The notes below the pieces were generated by a model. It worked only from the letters and a program-made list of their open reading frames with translations, had not been told where the DNA came from and did no database searches. Both the position numbers and the translations under genes were made by a program. From Lentzea albida (GTDB lineage Bacteria; Actinomycetota; Actinomycetes; Mycobacteriales; Pseudonocardiaceae): 64,000 nucleotides of DNA. This document shows, in pieces, positions 16,822 through 26,694 of this stretch; position 1 is the first letter of the stretch, and each line of letters starts with the position of its first letter. The stretch is from the NCBI RefSeq assembly GCF_900111005.1, contig NZ_FOFV01000020.1, forward strand, positions 1-64,000, given 5' to 3'.

Positions 16822-16841
16822 ATGTCCGCGTCACGTTGCTG

Positions 16842-16980
16842 TCAATGTTGACTGGACAGGCCGCGAATCAACGTTGACTGGACGGGACCGGCGTCAACAT
16901 CCCCGTCAACATCGACTCATTCGTCAACCTCGACTCGGCCGTCAACGTTGATTCCGCCGTCAACGTCGAATCAACGTTGA
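16842..16980. repeat. Array of eight TCAACGTTGA-type palindromes
   Basis: Copies of the self-complementary decamer TCAACGTTGA start at 16842 (TCAATGTTGA), 16868, 16894 (half-site), 16906, 16924, 16942, 16960 and 16971. Copies at 16868, 16942 and 16971 are exact; the others differ at one or more positions. From 16906 to 16969 the copies fall on an 18-bp period. The array ends 9 bases before the suhB stop codon. Repetition with a fixed centre suggests a protein-binding array or slippage of one palindrome; its role is unknown. Confidence 0.85.
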
Positions 16981-16988
16981 TCCGAGCC

Positions 16989-17783
16989 TCAGACCTTGCC
17001 GAAACCGCACTCCGCCAGTGCGCCGTACATGGCGTCGGCGATGCCGGGCGCGGCGGCGAACGTCGCGTCCTCCCCCAGCTCGGGCGACGACCCCGGCAGC
17101 CGCACGACCGCACCGGCCTCCGCGGCGATCAGCCCGCCGGCCGCCCAGTCCCAGCGGCCGAGCCCGTGCTCGGCGTACGCGTCGAGCCGGCCGGACGCCA
17201 CCGAGCACAGGTCGAGCGACGCCGCGCCGGCCCGGCGGAGGTCGCGCACCCGCGTGGCCATGCCCGCCCACGTGTCGGCCTGCCGCTGCCGGCGCTCCGG
17301 CCGGTACGCGAAGCCGTAGCCGAGCAATGACAACGACAGGTCGGTCGTCGCGGACACGCCCAGCGGGACGCCGTCGAGGAACGAGCCGTACCCGCGCGCG
17401 GCGGTCCACATGCGGCCGGTCGCCGGTTCGAACACGGCGCCCGCGACGGACTCGCCGTCGAGCTGCGCCGCGATCGACACCGAGTACCAGGGGATGCCGT
17501 AGAGGTAGTTGACGGTGCCGTCGATGGGGTCGACGACCCACGTCAGGCCCTCGACGACCGTGCCGCCCTCCTCTTCTCCGAGCACGGGCTCGCCGGGCCG
17601 CAACTCGGACAGACGCGTCCGGACGAGTTGTTCCGAGGCGCGGTCCGCGGCGGTGACCACGTCCGTCGAGGTGCTCTTGGTGTCGAACGAGACGACGGCG
17701 GAAGCGCGCATGCGCTGAACAAGAGCGCCCGCTTCCCGTCCGATGGCCGTCGCGATGTCTACGAGTGGCCGGGGATCGAACAC
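16989..17783 (-). CDS. suhB: Inositol monophosphatase family protein
   Basis: A 264-residue magnesium-dependent phosphatase of the SuhB/IMPase family, which hydrolyses inositol 1-phosphate or related sugar phosphates. Metal ligands are visible in GEEEGG (Glu70/71), WVVDPIDGT (Asp85 and Asp88) and RWDWAAGGLIAAEAGA (about 213-228). In actinobacteria such enzymes supply myo-inositol for phosphatidylinositol and mycothiol. The GTG start has GGAGGG about 10 bases upstream. It is divergent from ppgK, as in M. tuberculosis (Rv2701c-Rv2702). Confidence 0.93.
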   Translation of the reverse strand: MFDPRPLVDIATAIGREAGALVQRMRASAVVSFDTKSTSTDVVTAADRASEQLVRTRLSELRPGEPVLGEEEGGTVVEGLTWVVDPIDGTVNYLYGIPWYSVSIAAQLDGESVAGAVFEPATGRMWTAARGYGSFLDGVPLGVSATTDLSLSLLGYGFAYRPERRQRQADTWAGMATRVRDLRRAGAASLDLCSVASGRLDAYAEHGLGRWDWAAGGLIAAEAGAVVRLPGSSPELGEDATFAAAPGIADAMYGALAECGFGKV

Positions 17784-17888
17784 GACCGGTTCCCTCCTGC
17801 GTCACTAGCACGGGACTATCGGACGACGTCAGGCTAGTGTCTGCGCACCACGGTTACTGAATCGAACGAGTAGGAAGGACCACGGGGA

Positions 17889-18650
17889 ATGGGCATCACC
17901 CGCGGGTTCGGTGTGGACATCGGCGGCTCCGGCGTCAAGGGCGGACTGGTCGACCTCGGGGCAGGAGCACTGGACGGCGAACGCTTGCGGATCCCCACGC
18001 CCCAGCCTTCGACACCGGAGGCGGTGGCGGAGGTGGTCGCGGAGATCGTCGAGAAGTTCCAGTGGGACGGCCCCGTCGGCATCACGCTCCCGTGCGTGGT
18101 CAAGCACGGTGTGGCACTCAGCGCGGCGAACGTCGACAAGGGCTGGATCAACTGCGACGCGCAGACACTCTTCGCCCAGCGCCTCAAGCGCAGGCCCGAG
18201 GACATCGTCGTGATGAACGACGCGGACGCGGCCGGCATCGCGGAGATGTCGTTCGGCGCGGGCGTCGGCAAGAACGGGACCGTGGTGCTGCTGACGTTCG
18301 GCACGGGCATCGGCAGCGCGGTGTTCCTCGACGGCAAGCTGGTCCCGAACACCGAGTTCGGCCACCTGCAGGTCGACGGGCACGACGCGGAGAAGCGCGC
18401 GGCCGCCTCCGTGAAGGAGGAGAAGGACCTGTCCTGGGAGGAGTGGACGCCCAGGGTCTCGCGCTACATCAGCGTGCTGGAGGACCTCATCTGGCCCGAC
18501 CTCGTCATCGCGGGCGGCGGCGTGAGCAAGAAGGCGCACAAGTGGTTGCCGTTGCTCGAGGTGCGCACGGAAGTGGTCGCGGCCGCGCTGAAGAACGACG
18601 CCGGCATCGTGGGCGCGGCCTGGGCCGCCGCACACGGCGTCAGGCCCTAG
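17889..18650 (+). CDS. ppgK: Polyphosphate glucokinase
   Basis: A 253-residue ROK-fold glucokinase able to use polyphosphate (and usually ATP) to make glucose 6-phosphate. Present are the first phosphate loop VDIGGSGVKGG, the catalytic NDADAAG, the second phosphate loop LTFGTGIGSA, EFGHLQVDG, and the LVIAGGGVSKKA adenosine-type motif. It has no N-terminal DNA-binding domain, unlike the ROK regulator at 21 kb. The start ATG follows a purine-rich GGAAGGACC segment. It lies immediately upstream of sigA, a conserved actinobacterial arrangement. Confidence 0.94.
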   Translation: MGITRGFGVDIGGSGVKGGLVDLGAGALDGERLRIPTPQPSTPEAVAEVVAEIVEKFQWDGPVGITLPCVVKHGVALSAANVDKGWINCDAQTLFAQRLKRRPEDIVVMNDADAAGIAEMSFGAGVGKNGTVVLLTFGTGIGSAVFLDGKLVPNTEFGHLQVDGHDAEKRAAASVKEEKDLSWEEWTPRVSRYISVLEDLIWPDLVIAGGGVSKKAHKWLPLLEVRTEVVAAALKNDAGIVGAAWAAAHGVRP

Positions 18651-18863
18651 TGCGGTGACCACGATCCTCACCGGGTTCCGCACGGCCCAGGTGGACGCCT
18701 CGTGGTAGCACCCCTGACCGTGCACGACCCGGTGAGGGTGCAGTGGTCACCGCGCTGGAGAAGCGTTCGACACCGAAACGTGTCCGACTCGATCTAGCTG
18801 CGAAAACGCAGGTGAGCGCGCCTCGAAGCACCTCGGGGCGCAACACCGCGTCACCGACGTCGT

Positions 18864-18869
18864 TACAAT
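18864..18869 (+). promoter_or_regulatory. Putative -10 box for sigA
   Basis: TACAAT at 18864-18869 is a near-consensus -10 element about 108 bases before the sigA GTG. No good -35 hexamer is found 16-18 bases further upstream, common for actinobacterial housekeeping promoters. Confidence 0.5.
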
Positions 18870-18977
18870 GGAACGCACACCCGCCGGGCAAGATCGGCGG
18901 GGAGATCCCCTGAACTCTGGCGACCGAGGTTTCGCGCCCTCTGGTCCGCCTTGAACGACCGTCGCGAAAGGGCGTAC

Positions 18978-20285
<1,308 letters not shown>

Positions 20286-20306
20286 GTCTTACCGAGTCAT
20301 ACGCAC

Positions 20307-20345
20307 ACGGCCCCGCACCGGTTCGGTGCGGGGCCGTCGTGTTTT
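20307..20345 (+). terminator. Intrinsic terminator after sigA
   Basis: A 13-bp stem (ACGGCCCCGCACC at 20307-20319 with GGTGCGGGGCCGT at 20325-20337) around a 5-base loop is followed by CGTGTTTT. It starts 21 bases after the sigA stop. Confidence 0.9.
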
Positions 20346-20785
20346 CGGAAAACGGACAAAAGTGGTGAGCGGGGCGCCGTTCACGCACAGCGAAATCGGA
20401 CTTCGATCACGGTCCCGCGTCCGAATCGTGGGACGTTCGTGACCTGTTCGCTGCGGGCGTACAAGCGCAACCGATATCACACTCCCGGTGGCACGCAACC
20501 GACCGAACGGCCTGAACATGCTGCTCCACCAGCGGGTTTCCGGTTGCGCAGCGTGCGTGTCAAGACGGTGAACCGGTGGCGAACGCAGGTGTAAGCCTGC
20601 TGCAGCCGGGTAAATCGCATAGTGACGCGAGTCGCCACGTACACGGGAACACTGACTATCACCGAAACGTCTGTCAGAGTGGAGCCAGCGAGCACCGCGC
20701 ACCAATCCAGGGGCGCTGTGGTCGCAGCTTGGTAAGAGGGCACCGGGACACTTCGTTCCGTTGCTGGGACGGAGGGAGATTCATC
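20346..20785. other. Intergenic region between sigA and DUF7455, with ECF-like promoter
   Basis: This stretch of about 440 bases shows no convincing gene. GGGAAC at 20645-20650 is followed after 17 bases by CGTC at 20668-20671, matching the general form of extracytoplasmic-function sigma promoters (GGAAC / CGTT-type). It would start transcription about 110 bases before the DUF7455 gene. The rest holds no obvious structure. Confidence 0.4.
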
Positions 20786-20965
20786 ATGACTGCAGCACTC
20801 ACCCGCCCCGAGTTGACCGCTGCCGACCGCTGCGACCGCTGCGGGGCTGCTGCCCAGGTTCGCGCCTTGCTCCCGTCCGGGGGCGAGCTGCTGTTCTGCG
20901 GGCACCACGCTCGCGCGCACAGTGAGAAGTTGCGCGAACTCGCTGCTGAGATTCAGCAGGGCTGA
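20786..20965 (+). CDS. DUF7455-type small zinc-binding protein
   Basis: A 59-residue protein with a CDRCGA motif near residue 16 and a CGHHARAHSEKL motif near residue 38. Together they make a likely C-C-C-H(H) zinc site. Short proteins of this type sit directly after sigA in many actinobacteria. Function unknown; a role in transcription or ribosome regulation would be speculation. ATG start with GGAGGGAG 7 bases upstream, a strong ribosome-binding site. Confidence 0.88.
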   Translation: MTAALTRPELTAADRCDRCGAAAQVRALLPSGGELLFCGHHARAHSEKLRELAAEIQQG

Positions 20966-21057
20966 CTTCCACCCCACCTAGCCGCTCGGGGCGGAGATCC
21001 GCGAGGATCTCCGCCCCCTTCGCTTCTCCGGGGTGTTCCGGGCCGTCCAGGGGCCTT

Positions 21058-22212
21058 CTAGAGGGTCTCGAGGACCGGTTCGAAGGCCAGTTCCGCGGCG
21101 CCGACGAGCTTCGCGTCGCGGCCCAGGGGTGACGTCACGACCTGGGTCCCGCCGACCGCCCGGGAGACGAGACTGCGCTGCTGCACGGCCGAGCTCACCG
21201 CGTCCACGACGGACGCCGGCAGCGCCGTGTAGAGGTCGCCCAGCACCACCAGTTCGGGGCCGAGGACGTTGACGATGTTCGCGAGCCCCAGGGAGAGCCA
21301 GCCGGAGAACTCGTCGAGCACCGACGGGTCGTCCAACGCCCGCAGCGCCGCCACCACGGCACCCCGCGGTGCGTCGTCGGGAAGGCTCAGCGCCCGGCAC
21401 AGCGCCGGTTCGCCCACCTCGGTCTCCCAGCAGCCGTCGCAGCCGCAGTAGCAGCGCCGTCCGCGCGGGTTGACCACCATGTGCCCGAGCTCGCCGACGT
21501 AGCCGCCGGAGCCGCGCAACGGCTGCCCGGACAGGATCACTCCCCCGCCGACGCCGACGTCCGCGGAGATGTAGACCATGTCCGAGGACTCCCGCGCGGC
21601 ACCGCGGACGTGTTCGGCGAGAGCGCCGAGCTCCGCGTCGTTGCCGACCTGGACCGGCAGCTTCAGCACCGCTTCCAGGCGCTTGCCGAGCGCCACCCCG
21701 GTCCAGTGCAGGTTGGGTGCCTCGTGGACGTGCCCGTCGGCGCGCCGCACGACGCCGGGCACCGAGATGCCCACCCCGACCGCGGTGGCGTCGAGGTCGT
21801 CGGCCATGAGGCGCGCCGACTCGACGATGTGCGTGATGACCTCCCCCGGATCACGCGTCCGGTGCAGGTTCCAGCTGTCCCGCCCGAGGATCTCCCCACC
21901 GAGGCCGACGAACCCCATCGCCACGTGCTCCACGCGCACGTCGATCGCGATGACGACGGCGGCGTGCGGCTGGGGCAGCACCAGGAGGGACGGGCGGCCC
22001 GCTCCGCTGCGCAGAGCGGGCACGCGTTCGGCGACCACACCGGCTTCGGCGAGGCCGTCCACCAGGGCCTTGATCGTGCTGCGGTTGAGGCCGAGCTCAG
22101 CCGCGAGCGACGCCCTGGTGGACGGTCCGTCGACGTGCAGGCGGCGCAGCAGCGCCGTCCTGTTGTGCCTGCGGATCTCGTCGGGACGGGTGCCGGACGT
22201 GGGACCGGTCAC
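21058..22212 (-). CDS. ROK-family transcriptional regulator (XylR/NagC type)
   Basis: A 384-residue regulator with an N-terminal winged-helix domain (about 10-70, TRASLAAELGLNRSTIKALVDGL) and a ROK sugar-binding domain. The ROK part has a GVGISVPG segment and the zinc motif CYCGCDGCWE (about 250-260). The catalytic-type residues suggest sugar binding rather than proven kinase activity. It is the last gene of the sugar ABC operon, starting 4 bases after the permease stop, and is probably a sugar-responsive repressor of that operon. A perfect inverted repeat upstream of the binding-protein gene is a candidate operator. GTG start. Confidence 0.92.
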   Translation of the reverse strand: MTGPTSGTRPDEIRRHNRTALLRRLHVDGPSTRASLAAELGLNRSTIKALVDGLAEAGVVAERVPALRSGAGRPSLLVLPQPHAAVVIAIDVRVEHVAMGFVGLGGEILGRDSWNLHRTRDPGEVITHIVESARLMADDLDATAVGVGISVPGVVRRADGHVHEAPNLHWTGVALGKRLEAVLKLPVQVGNDAELGALAEHVRGAARESSDMVYISADVGVGGGVILSGQPLRGSGGYVGELGHMVVNPRGRRCYCGCDGCWETEVGEPALCRALSLPDDAPRGAVVAALRALDDPSVLDEFSGWLSLGLANIVNVLGPELVVLGDLYTALPASVVDAVSSAVQQRSLVSRAVGGTQVVTSPLGRDAKLVGAAELAFEPVLETL

Positions 22213-22216
22213 CGCG

Positions 22217-23683
22217 TCATCGAGCCGCGGTGGCCGCCCGGCGGCGGGACAACGCGTCGACGCTCGCGGCGAGCAGCAGGACCAGACCGGTCACGATGAA
22301 CACGACGGCGGCGGGCTGGCGGAGCAGGCCCATGCCGTTCTGGATGATCGCGAGCACCGCGCCACCGATCACCGCGTCGCGCAGGCGGCCCTTGCCACCG
22401 AACAGCGACGTGCCACCGATGACGGCCGCACCGACCGACAGCAGCAGCGTGTTGCCGCCACCGGCGTTCGGGTCGACCGAGCCGACCTTGGACGAGTACA
22501 CGATGGCGCCGATCGCGGCCGCCGCGGAGGCGATCACGAACACGCTCATGCGGATGCGCTCGACGTTGATACCGGCGCGGCGAGCCGCTTCCTTGTTGCC
22601 GCCCACCGCGTAGATGTGGCGGCCGTAGGAGGTGCGGTCGAGCACGAACGTGCCGACCACCAGCAGCACCAGCACGAGCGGCACCACGTAGGGCACGCCC
22701 TCGATGACGATCAGGTTGCTCGGCGCCCGGTTCAGCGACAGCGCGTAGGTGATGACCGCGGCCAGCACCGCGAGGGCGCCGATCTTGCCCAGCACCAGCG
22801 AGGTCGGCTGGGCCACGAGACCCTTGCGCAGGCGGGAGAAGTGCCGGTTGAGCACGATCGCCGCGTAGCCGCCGACCGCGATGACGAACAGCGCCCAGGA
22901 GCCCACGAAGTTCAGGTTGCCGTTGGCGACGTTGAAGATCGTGTCGTCGCGCAGGCCGAGCGTGCCGCCCTGCCCGATGAGCTGCAGGACGACACCGCCC
23001 CACACGAGGAAGAACGCCAGGGTCACGACGAACGACGGGATGCCGACCTTGGCGACCAGGAAGCCCGTGATGGTGCCGATGGCCGCGCCGACGCAGACCG
23101 CGAGCAGCATCTCGAGCCACGCGTTCGCGGGGATGCCGACGGCGGCGATGACCAGGGCGACGGCCGACAGGGCCACACCCGCCCAGACCTTCATCACCGC
23201 GCCGAGCACGATCGCCAGCACGAGCAGGCCGCAGAACACGTAGAAGACCGTGTCGCCCATGCCGCCGAGCAGGTTGCCGTTGTGGATCAGGTGCAGAGCC
23301 ATCACCGCGGCCGTCACACCGGACGCGGTACCGGCCGACAGGTCGATCTCGCCGAGCAGCAGCACGAACACCAGGCCCATCGCGATGATGGTGATGCTGG
23401 CGCCCTGCTGGAGCAGGTTCGCGAGGTTGCCGAGGGTGAAGAACGTGTCGGACAACGACGAGAACACGATCAGCAGCACGACGATGCCGAGCAGCGCGGG
23501 CAGCGAGCCGAGCTCACCGCCGCGGACCCTGGCCCAGTAGTCGCGGACGGCCTCGCTGGTGGACTGCGAGGTCGTGTCGATGCCGAAGTCGGAGATCGCG
23601 CCCTGTGGCTGAGGGGTGTCGTGGTCGTGCGTGTGCTCGTGCGCTTCGGTGGTGTCGGTCATGCTCGCCTCTTCGGAACTCAT
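22217..23683 (-). CDS. Sugar ABC transporter permease (XylH/RbsC-like)
   Basis: A 488-residue inner-membrane permease of the CUT2 (ribose/xylose) class. The first about 55 residues are an unusual hydrophilic extension with a histidine-rich patch (HEHTHDHD), absent from typical RbsC proteins. The membrane core has about 10-14 helices and the family signatures GEIDLSAGTASG and VGGNKEAARRAGINV. It would form the channel for the lipoprotein and ATPase encoded upstream. Its ATG overlaps the ATPase stop by one base (TGATG); a second ATG seven codons later has an AGAGG before it and could be the true start. Confidence 0.93.
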   Translation of the reverse strand: MSSEEASMTDTTEAHEHTHDHDTPQPQGAISDFGIDTTSQSTSEAVRDYWARVRGGELGSLPALLGIVVLLIVFSSLSDTFFTLGNLANLLQQGASITIIAMGLVFVLLLGEIDLSAGTASGVTAAVMALHLIHNGNLLGGMGDTVFYVFCGLLVLAIVLGAVMKVWAGVALSAVALVIAAVGIPANAWLEMLLAVCVGAAIGTITGFLVAKVGIPSFVVTLAFFLVWGGVVLQLIGQGGTLGLRDDTIFNVANGNLNFVGSWALFVIAVGGYAAIVLNRHFSRLRKGLVAQPTSLVLGKIGALAVLAAVITYALSLNRAPSNLIVIEGVPYVVPLVLVLLVVGTFVLDRTSYGRHIYAVGGNKEAARRAGINVERIRMSVFVIASAAAAIGAIVYSSKVGSVDPNAGGGNTLLLSVGAAVIGGTSLFGGKGRLRDAVIGGAVLAIIQNGMGLLRQPAAVVFIVTGLVLLLAASVDALSRRRAATAAR

Positions 23684-24456
23684 CAGATCGTCGCCGCCTC
23701 GGGGCGGGCGATGCCCAGGTCACCGGAACGCCCGGCGGTGATCAGCTCGACCACCTGGCCGTGCGTGACGTCCTTGGTCGACACGACCGCGGCCATGCGT
23801 CCGAGGTAGAGGCACGCGATCTTGTCCGCGACCTCGAAGACGTCGTTCATGTTGTGGCTGATCAGGACGACGCCCAGGCCCTGCTCCGCGAGCCGGCGGA
23901 CCAGGTCGAGCACCTGCCGGGTCTGTGCGACGCCGAGGGCGGCGGTGGGCTCGTCGAGCAGCACGACCTTGCTGTTCCACAGCACGGCCTTGGCGATCGC
24001 GACGGTCTGGCGCTGGCCACCGGACAGCGAGGAGACCTGCGTGCGCACCGACTTCACCGTGCGCACCGACAGCGAGGCCAGCGTCTTGCGCGCGGCCTGC
24101 TCCATGTCGGTCTCGTCCAGCAGGCCCGCCTTGGTGCGCTCGCGGCCGAGGAACATGTTCTGGACGATGTCCAGGTTGTCGGCCAGCGCGAGGTCCTGGT
24201 AGACGACCTCGATGCCGAGCTCCGCGGCGTCGCGGGGACCCTTGATGTGGACGGGCTCACCGTTGAAAAGGACCTCACCGGAGTCGGTGGGGTGGATGCC
24301 CGCGATGCACTTGACCAGCGTCGACTTGCCCGCGCCGTTGTCGCCGACGAGGGCGGTGACCTCGCCGGGGTTGACGTCGAGGTCGATGTCGTGCAGGACG
24401 TGCACGGGACCGAAGCTCTTGTTGATGCCGCGCAGCTCGAGAATCGGCTCGCTCAC
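23683..24456 (-). CDS. Sugar ABC transporter ATP-binding protein
   Basis: A 257-residue single-domain ATPase with Walker A (GDNGAGKST), the Q-loop region (EVVYQDLALADNLD), the signature LSGGQ, Walker B with catalytic Glu (VVLLDEPTAALG) and the switch His (ISHNMNDV). CUT2 ATPases such as XylG or RbsA are usually about 500-residue tandem duplications. This one has a single nucleotide-binding domain and so should work as a homodimer, as in the FrcA-type subgroup. It is encoded 78 bases after the binding protein, beyond a stem-loop likely to lower its expression. Confidence 0.94.
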   Translation of the reverse strand: MSEPILELRGINKSFGPVHVLHDIDLDVNPGEVTALVGDNGAGKSTLVKCIAGIHPTDSGEVLFNGEPVHIKGPRDAAELGIEVVYQDLALADNLDIVQNMFLGRERTKAGLLDETDMEQAARKTLASLSVRTVKSVRTQVSSLSGGQRQTVAIAKAVLWNSKVVLLDEPTAALGVAQTRQVLDLVRRLAEQGLGVVLISHNMNDVFEVADKIACLYLGRMAAVVSTKDVTHGQVVELITAGRSGDLGIARPEAATI

Positions 24457-24488
24457 TGGGATTCCTCCGTGGTTACCACGCGGCGAGA

Positions 24489-24518
24489 GGCGGGGTGCGG
24501 CCGAGACCGCACCCCGCC
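24489..24518 (-). terminator. Stem-loop between binding protein and ATPase genes
   Basis: A 12-bp perfect stem (GGCGGGGTGCGG / CCGCACCCCGCC) with a 6-base loop lies in the 78-base gap between the two genes and has no U tract. In ABC operons such hairpins typically protect the upstream mRNA or partly terminate transcription, giving more binding protein than ATPase. Confidence 0.75.
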
Positions 24519-24534
24519 CTCGTCGCGAGCGGTC

Positions 24535-25659
24535 CTACTTGATGCCGAGCTCGGTGCAGGCGGCCTGGGTGTCGGCCACGCAGATCTCCGAGGCCTTGAC
24601 GAAGCCAGCGTCGACCACGGACTTGACCTTGTCCTTGGTGATCAGCTGGGCGGACAGCAGGACGGACTTGACCTTGCGGTTGCCCTTGCTGTCGTCCGTC
24701 GAGCCGGACGCGAGGGCGTCGGCGGCGGCGGTGTCACCCTTGGCGAGGGCGCCGGCCAGCTTGGCGGCGGCCTCGGCCTCGTCCTTGATCGGCTTGAAGA
24801 CGGTCATGTACTGGTCACCGCGGAGCACGGCCTGCAGGCCGTCCGGGGTGGCGTCCTGACCGGTGACCGGGACCTTGCCGTTCAGGCCGACCTTCTTGAG
24901 GACGGTGATCACGGCGCCGGCGAGGCCGTCGTTCGCGGCGACGACGCCGTCGACCTTGCCGCCGTTGGAGGTCAGGATCTGCTCGAAGACCTGGCCACCC
25001 TTCTGGTTGTCCCAGTTGTCGATCGGCTGGGACTGGACCAGCTTGAGCTTGCCCGAGTCGTAGAGCGGCTGCAGGACCTTCTTCTGGCCCTGCGTGAAGA
25101 GCGTCGCGTTGTTGTCCGTCGGCGCGCCCTCGATCTCGATGACCTGGGAGCCCTGCGGCTTGTCCTTCATGGCGTCGGCCAGACCCTGGCCCTGCAGCTC
25201 GCCGACCTTCACGTTGTCGAACGACACGTAGTAGGACGAGGAGCCACCGGTGTTCAGGCGGTCGTAGTCGATGACCTGGATGCCCTGGGCCTGCGCCTTC
25301 TTGGCGACGGACGCACCGACCTCGCTGTTGGGCGTGGCGATGATCAGGACCTTGACGCCGGCGTTGATCATGCCGTCGGCCAGGGTGCTGAACTTCTGCA
25401 CGTCGCCCTGGGCGTTCTGGATGTCGGGGCTGAGACCCTCGGCCTTCAGAGCGGCCTCGAGGAGGGGCTTGTCGAAGCCCTCCCAGCGAGCCGAGGACGC
25501 GGTCTCGGGCAGGATCACGCCGACCTTCGCGCCCGTGCCGCTGCCAGAGTTCGTTTCAGAGGTTCCTCCGGTGCCGGAGGAGGAGTTGGCGCCGCATGCC
25601 GAAACCGCCAGGGCGAGGCCCGCGGTCACGGCGATGGAAGCGAGAGTCTTGCTGCGCAT
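24535..25659 (-). CDS. Sugar-binding lipoprotein of ABC transporter (XylF-like)
   Basis: A 374-residue secreted lipoprotein. A signal peptide ends in a lipobox (VSAC, Cys about 22), then a Gly/Ser/Thr-rich linker. A type I periplasmic-binding fold follows (KVGVILPETASSARW through the hinge) with a xylose-type core including VIDYDRLN and VVAANDGLAGAVI. It captures a monosaccharide, probably a pentose, outside the membrane and hands it to the permease. First gene of the operon; good AAAGGG ribosome-binding site before ATG. The exact sugar is not certain. Confidence 0.93.
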   Translation of the reverse strand: MRSKTLASIAVTAGLALAVSACGANSSSGTGGTSETNSGSGTGAKVGVILPETASSARWEGFDKPLLEAALKAEGLSPDIQNAQGDVQKFSTLADGMINAGVKVLIIATPNSEVGASVAKKAQAQGIQVIDYDRLNTGGSSSYYVSFDNVKVGELQGQGLADAMKDKPQGSQVIEIEGAPTDNNATLFTQGQKKVLQPLYDSGKLKLVQSQPIDNWDNQKGGQVFEQILTSNGGKVDGVVAANDGLAGAVITVLKKVGLNGKVPVTGQDATPDGLQAVLRGDQYMTVFKPIKDEAEAAAKLAGALAKGDTAAADALASGSTDDSKGNRKVKSVLLSAQLITKDKVKSVVDAGFVKASEICVADTQAACTELGIK

Positions 25660-25695
25660 CCGCCATCCCTTTCACTGCGCTGTGTCACAGAGAAT

Positions 25696-25710
25696 GTTGT
25701 GGCGCACAAC
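25696..25710. promoter_or_regulatory. Candidate operator upstream of sugar ABC operon
   Basis: GTTGTG-GCG-CACAAC is a perfect 15-bp inverted repeat centred about 44 bases before the binding-protein ATG. A second imperfect palindrome (CGTATG-N5-CATATG) follows at 25710-25726. These are the best candidates for the operon's ROK regulator. Promoter elements are not clearly readable. Confidence 0.55.
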
Positions 25711-25905
25711 GTATGCCCGACATATGCGTGACCGGAACCACACTGAATCGATTAAGTCGCAACGATGCGGTAACCGTGGCGAAATATGGTCACGGAGAGT
25801 CGTGAGAGCGTTACCACCGAGCTACCGATTACAACGGCATCATCTCGGCCTCCGCTCGCGGCGAACACTCGCCGGTCACCTCCCGGACATCCCTAGGTTG
25901 GGTGC

Positions 25906-26694
25906 ATGACCGTCGACAAGGAAGCCGCCGAAAGGCTGGCGAGCTCGTTCGGCGCCGAGGCAGCGCGGTACGACCGCACGCGACCGCCCTACCCGGAGGA
26001 GTTGATCGGCAGGATCGTCACCGCGAGCCCCGGCCCGCGGGTGGTCGAGGTGGGATGCGGCACCGGCGTGCTGTCCCGGCAGCTGCGGCAGGCCGGACTG
26101 GACGTCCTCGGCGTCGAGCACGACGAGCGGATGGCGGGGTTCGCCCGCGGCACCGGCGTGGCCGTCGAGGTGGCGAAGTTCGAGGACTGGGACCCGGCCG
26201 GCCGCGAGTTCGACGCCGTCGTCGCCGGGCAGTCGTGGCACTGGGTGGACGCGGAGGAGGGCCCCCGCCAGGCCGCACGGGTGCTGCGGCCCGGTGGCGT
26301 GTTCGTGGGACTCTGGCACGTGTTCGGGACGCCGGAACCGATCGCCGACGCCTACGTCGCGGCCTATGCCAAGGTGACGCCGCGGATGCCCTACCGCGTC
26401 GGCCACTCCTACGACGAGGCGTTCGAGTCCTACCAGGCGGGCTGCGTGCGCACCGGCGAGGCGTTCGCCGCCACCGGGGCGTTCTCGCACGCCGAACACT
26501 GGCGGGCGGACTGGGAACGGGCCTACACGACCACCGAGTACCTCGACCTGATGCGCACCATGAGCCCGATGGCCCTGCTCAGCGCCGAGCAGGGCACCGA
26601 ACTGCTCGCCGGCGTCGGCCGCGCGATCGACGCGATCGGCGGCGGGTTCACGGCGCGCTACAGCACGCTGGCCGTCGCCGTCACCCGCACCTGA
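25906..26694 (+). CDS. Class I SAM-dependent methyltransferase
   Basis: A 262-residue methyltransferase with the SAM-binding glycine motif VVEVGCGTGVLSRQL (about 46-60), the acidic residue at the end of strand 2 (GVEHD) and a motif IV-like FDAVVAGQSWHWVD, characteristic of UbiE/YafE-type small-molecule methyltransferases. Substrate unknown. The ATG is preceded by TAGGTT 6 bases upstream with no Shine-Dalgarno sequence, pointing to a leaderless mRNA. It converges on the helicase gene, whose stop is immediately adjacent (26695). Confidence 0.9.
   Translation: MTVDKEAAERLASSFGAEAARYDRTRPPYPEELIGRIVTASPGPRVVEVGCGTGVLSRQLRQAGLDVLGVEHDERMAGFARGTGVAVEVAKFEDWDPAGREFDAVVAGQSWHWVDAEEGPRQAARVLRPGGVFVGLWHVFGTPEPIADAYVAAYAKVTPRMPYRVGHSYDEAFESYQAGCVRTGEAFAATGAFSHAEHWRADWERAYTTTEYLDLMRTMSPMALLSAEQGTELLAGVGRAIDAIGGGFTARYSTLAVAVTRT

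Noticed and set aside
16868-17113. Short frame with a repeated STLTAE/SRLTNE-like hexapeptide.
   Set aside because: The repeat is a by-product of the 18-bp palindrome array and the frame lies against the end of suhB without a start signal or ribosome-binding site.
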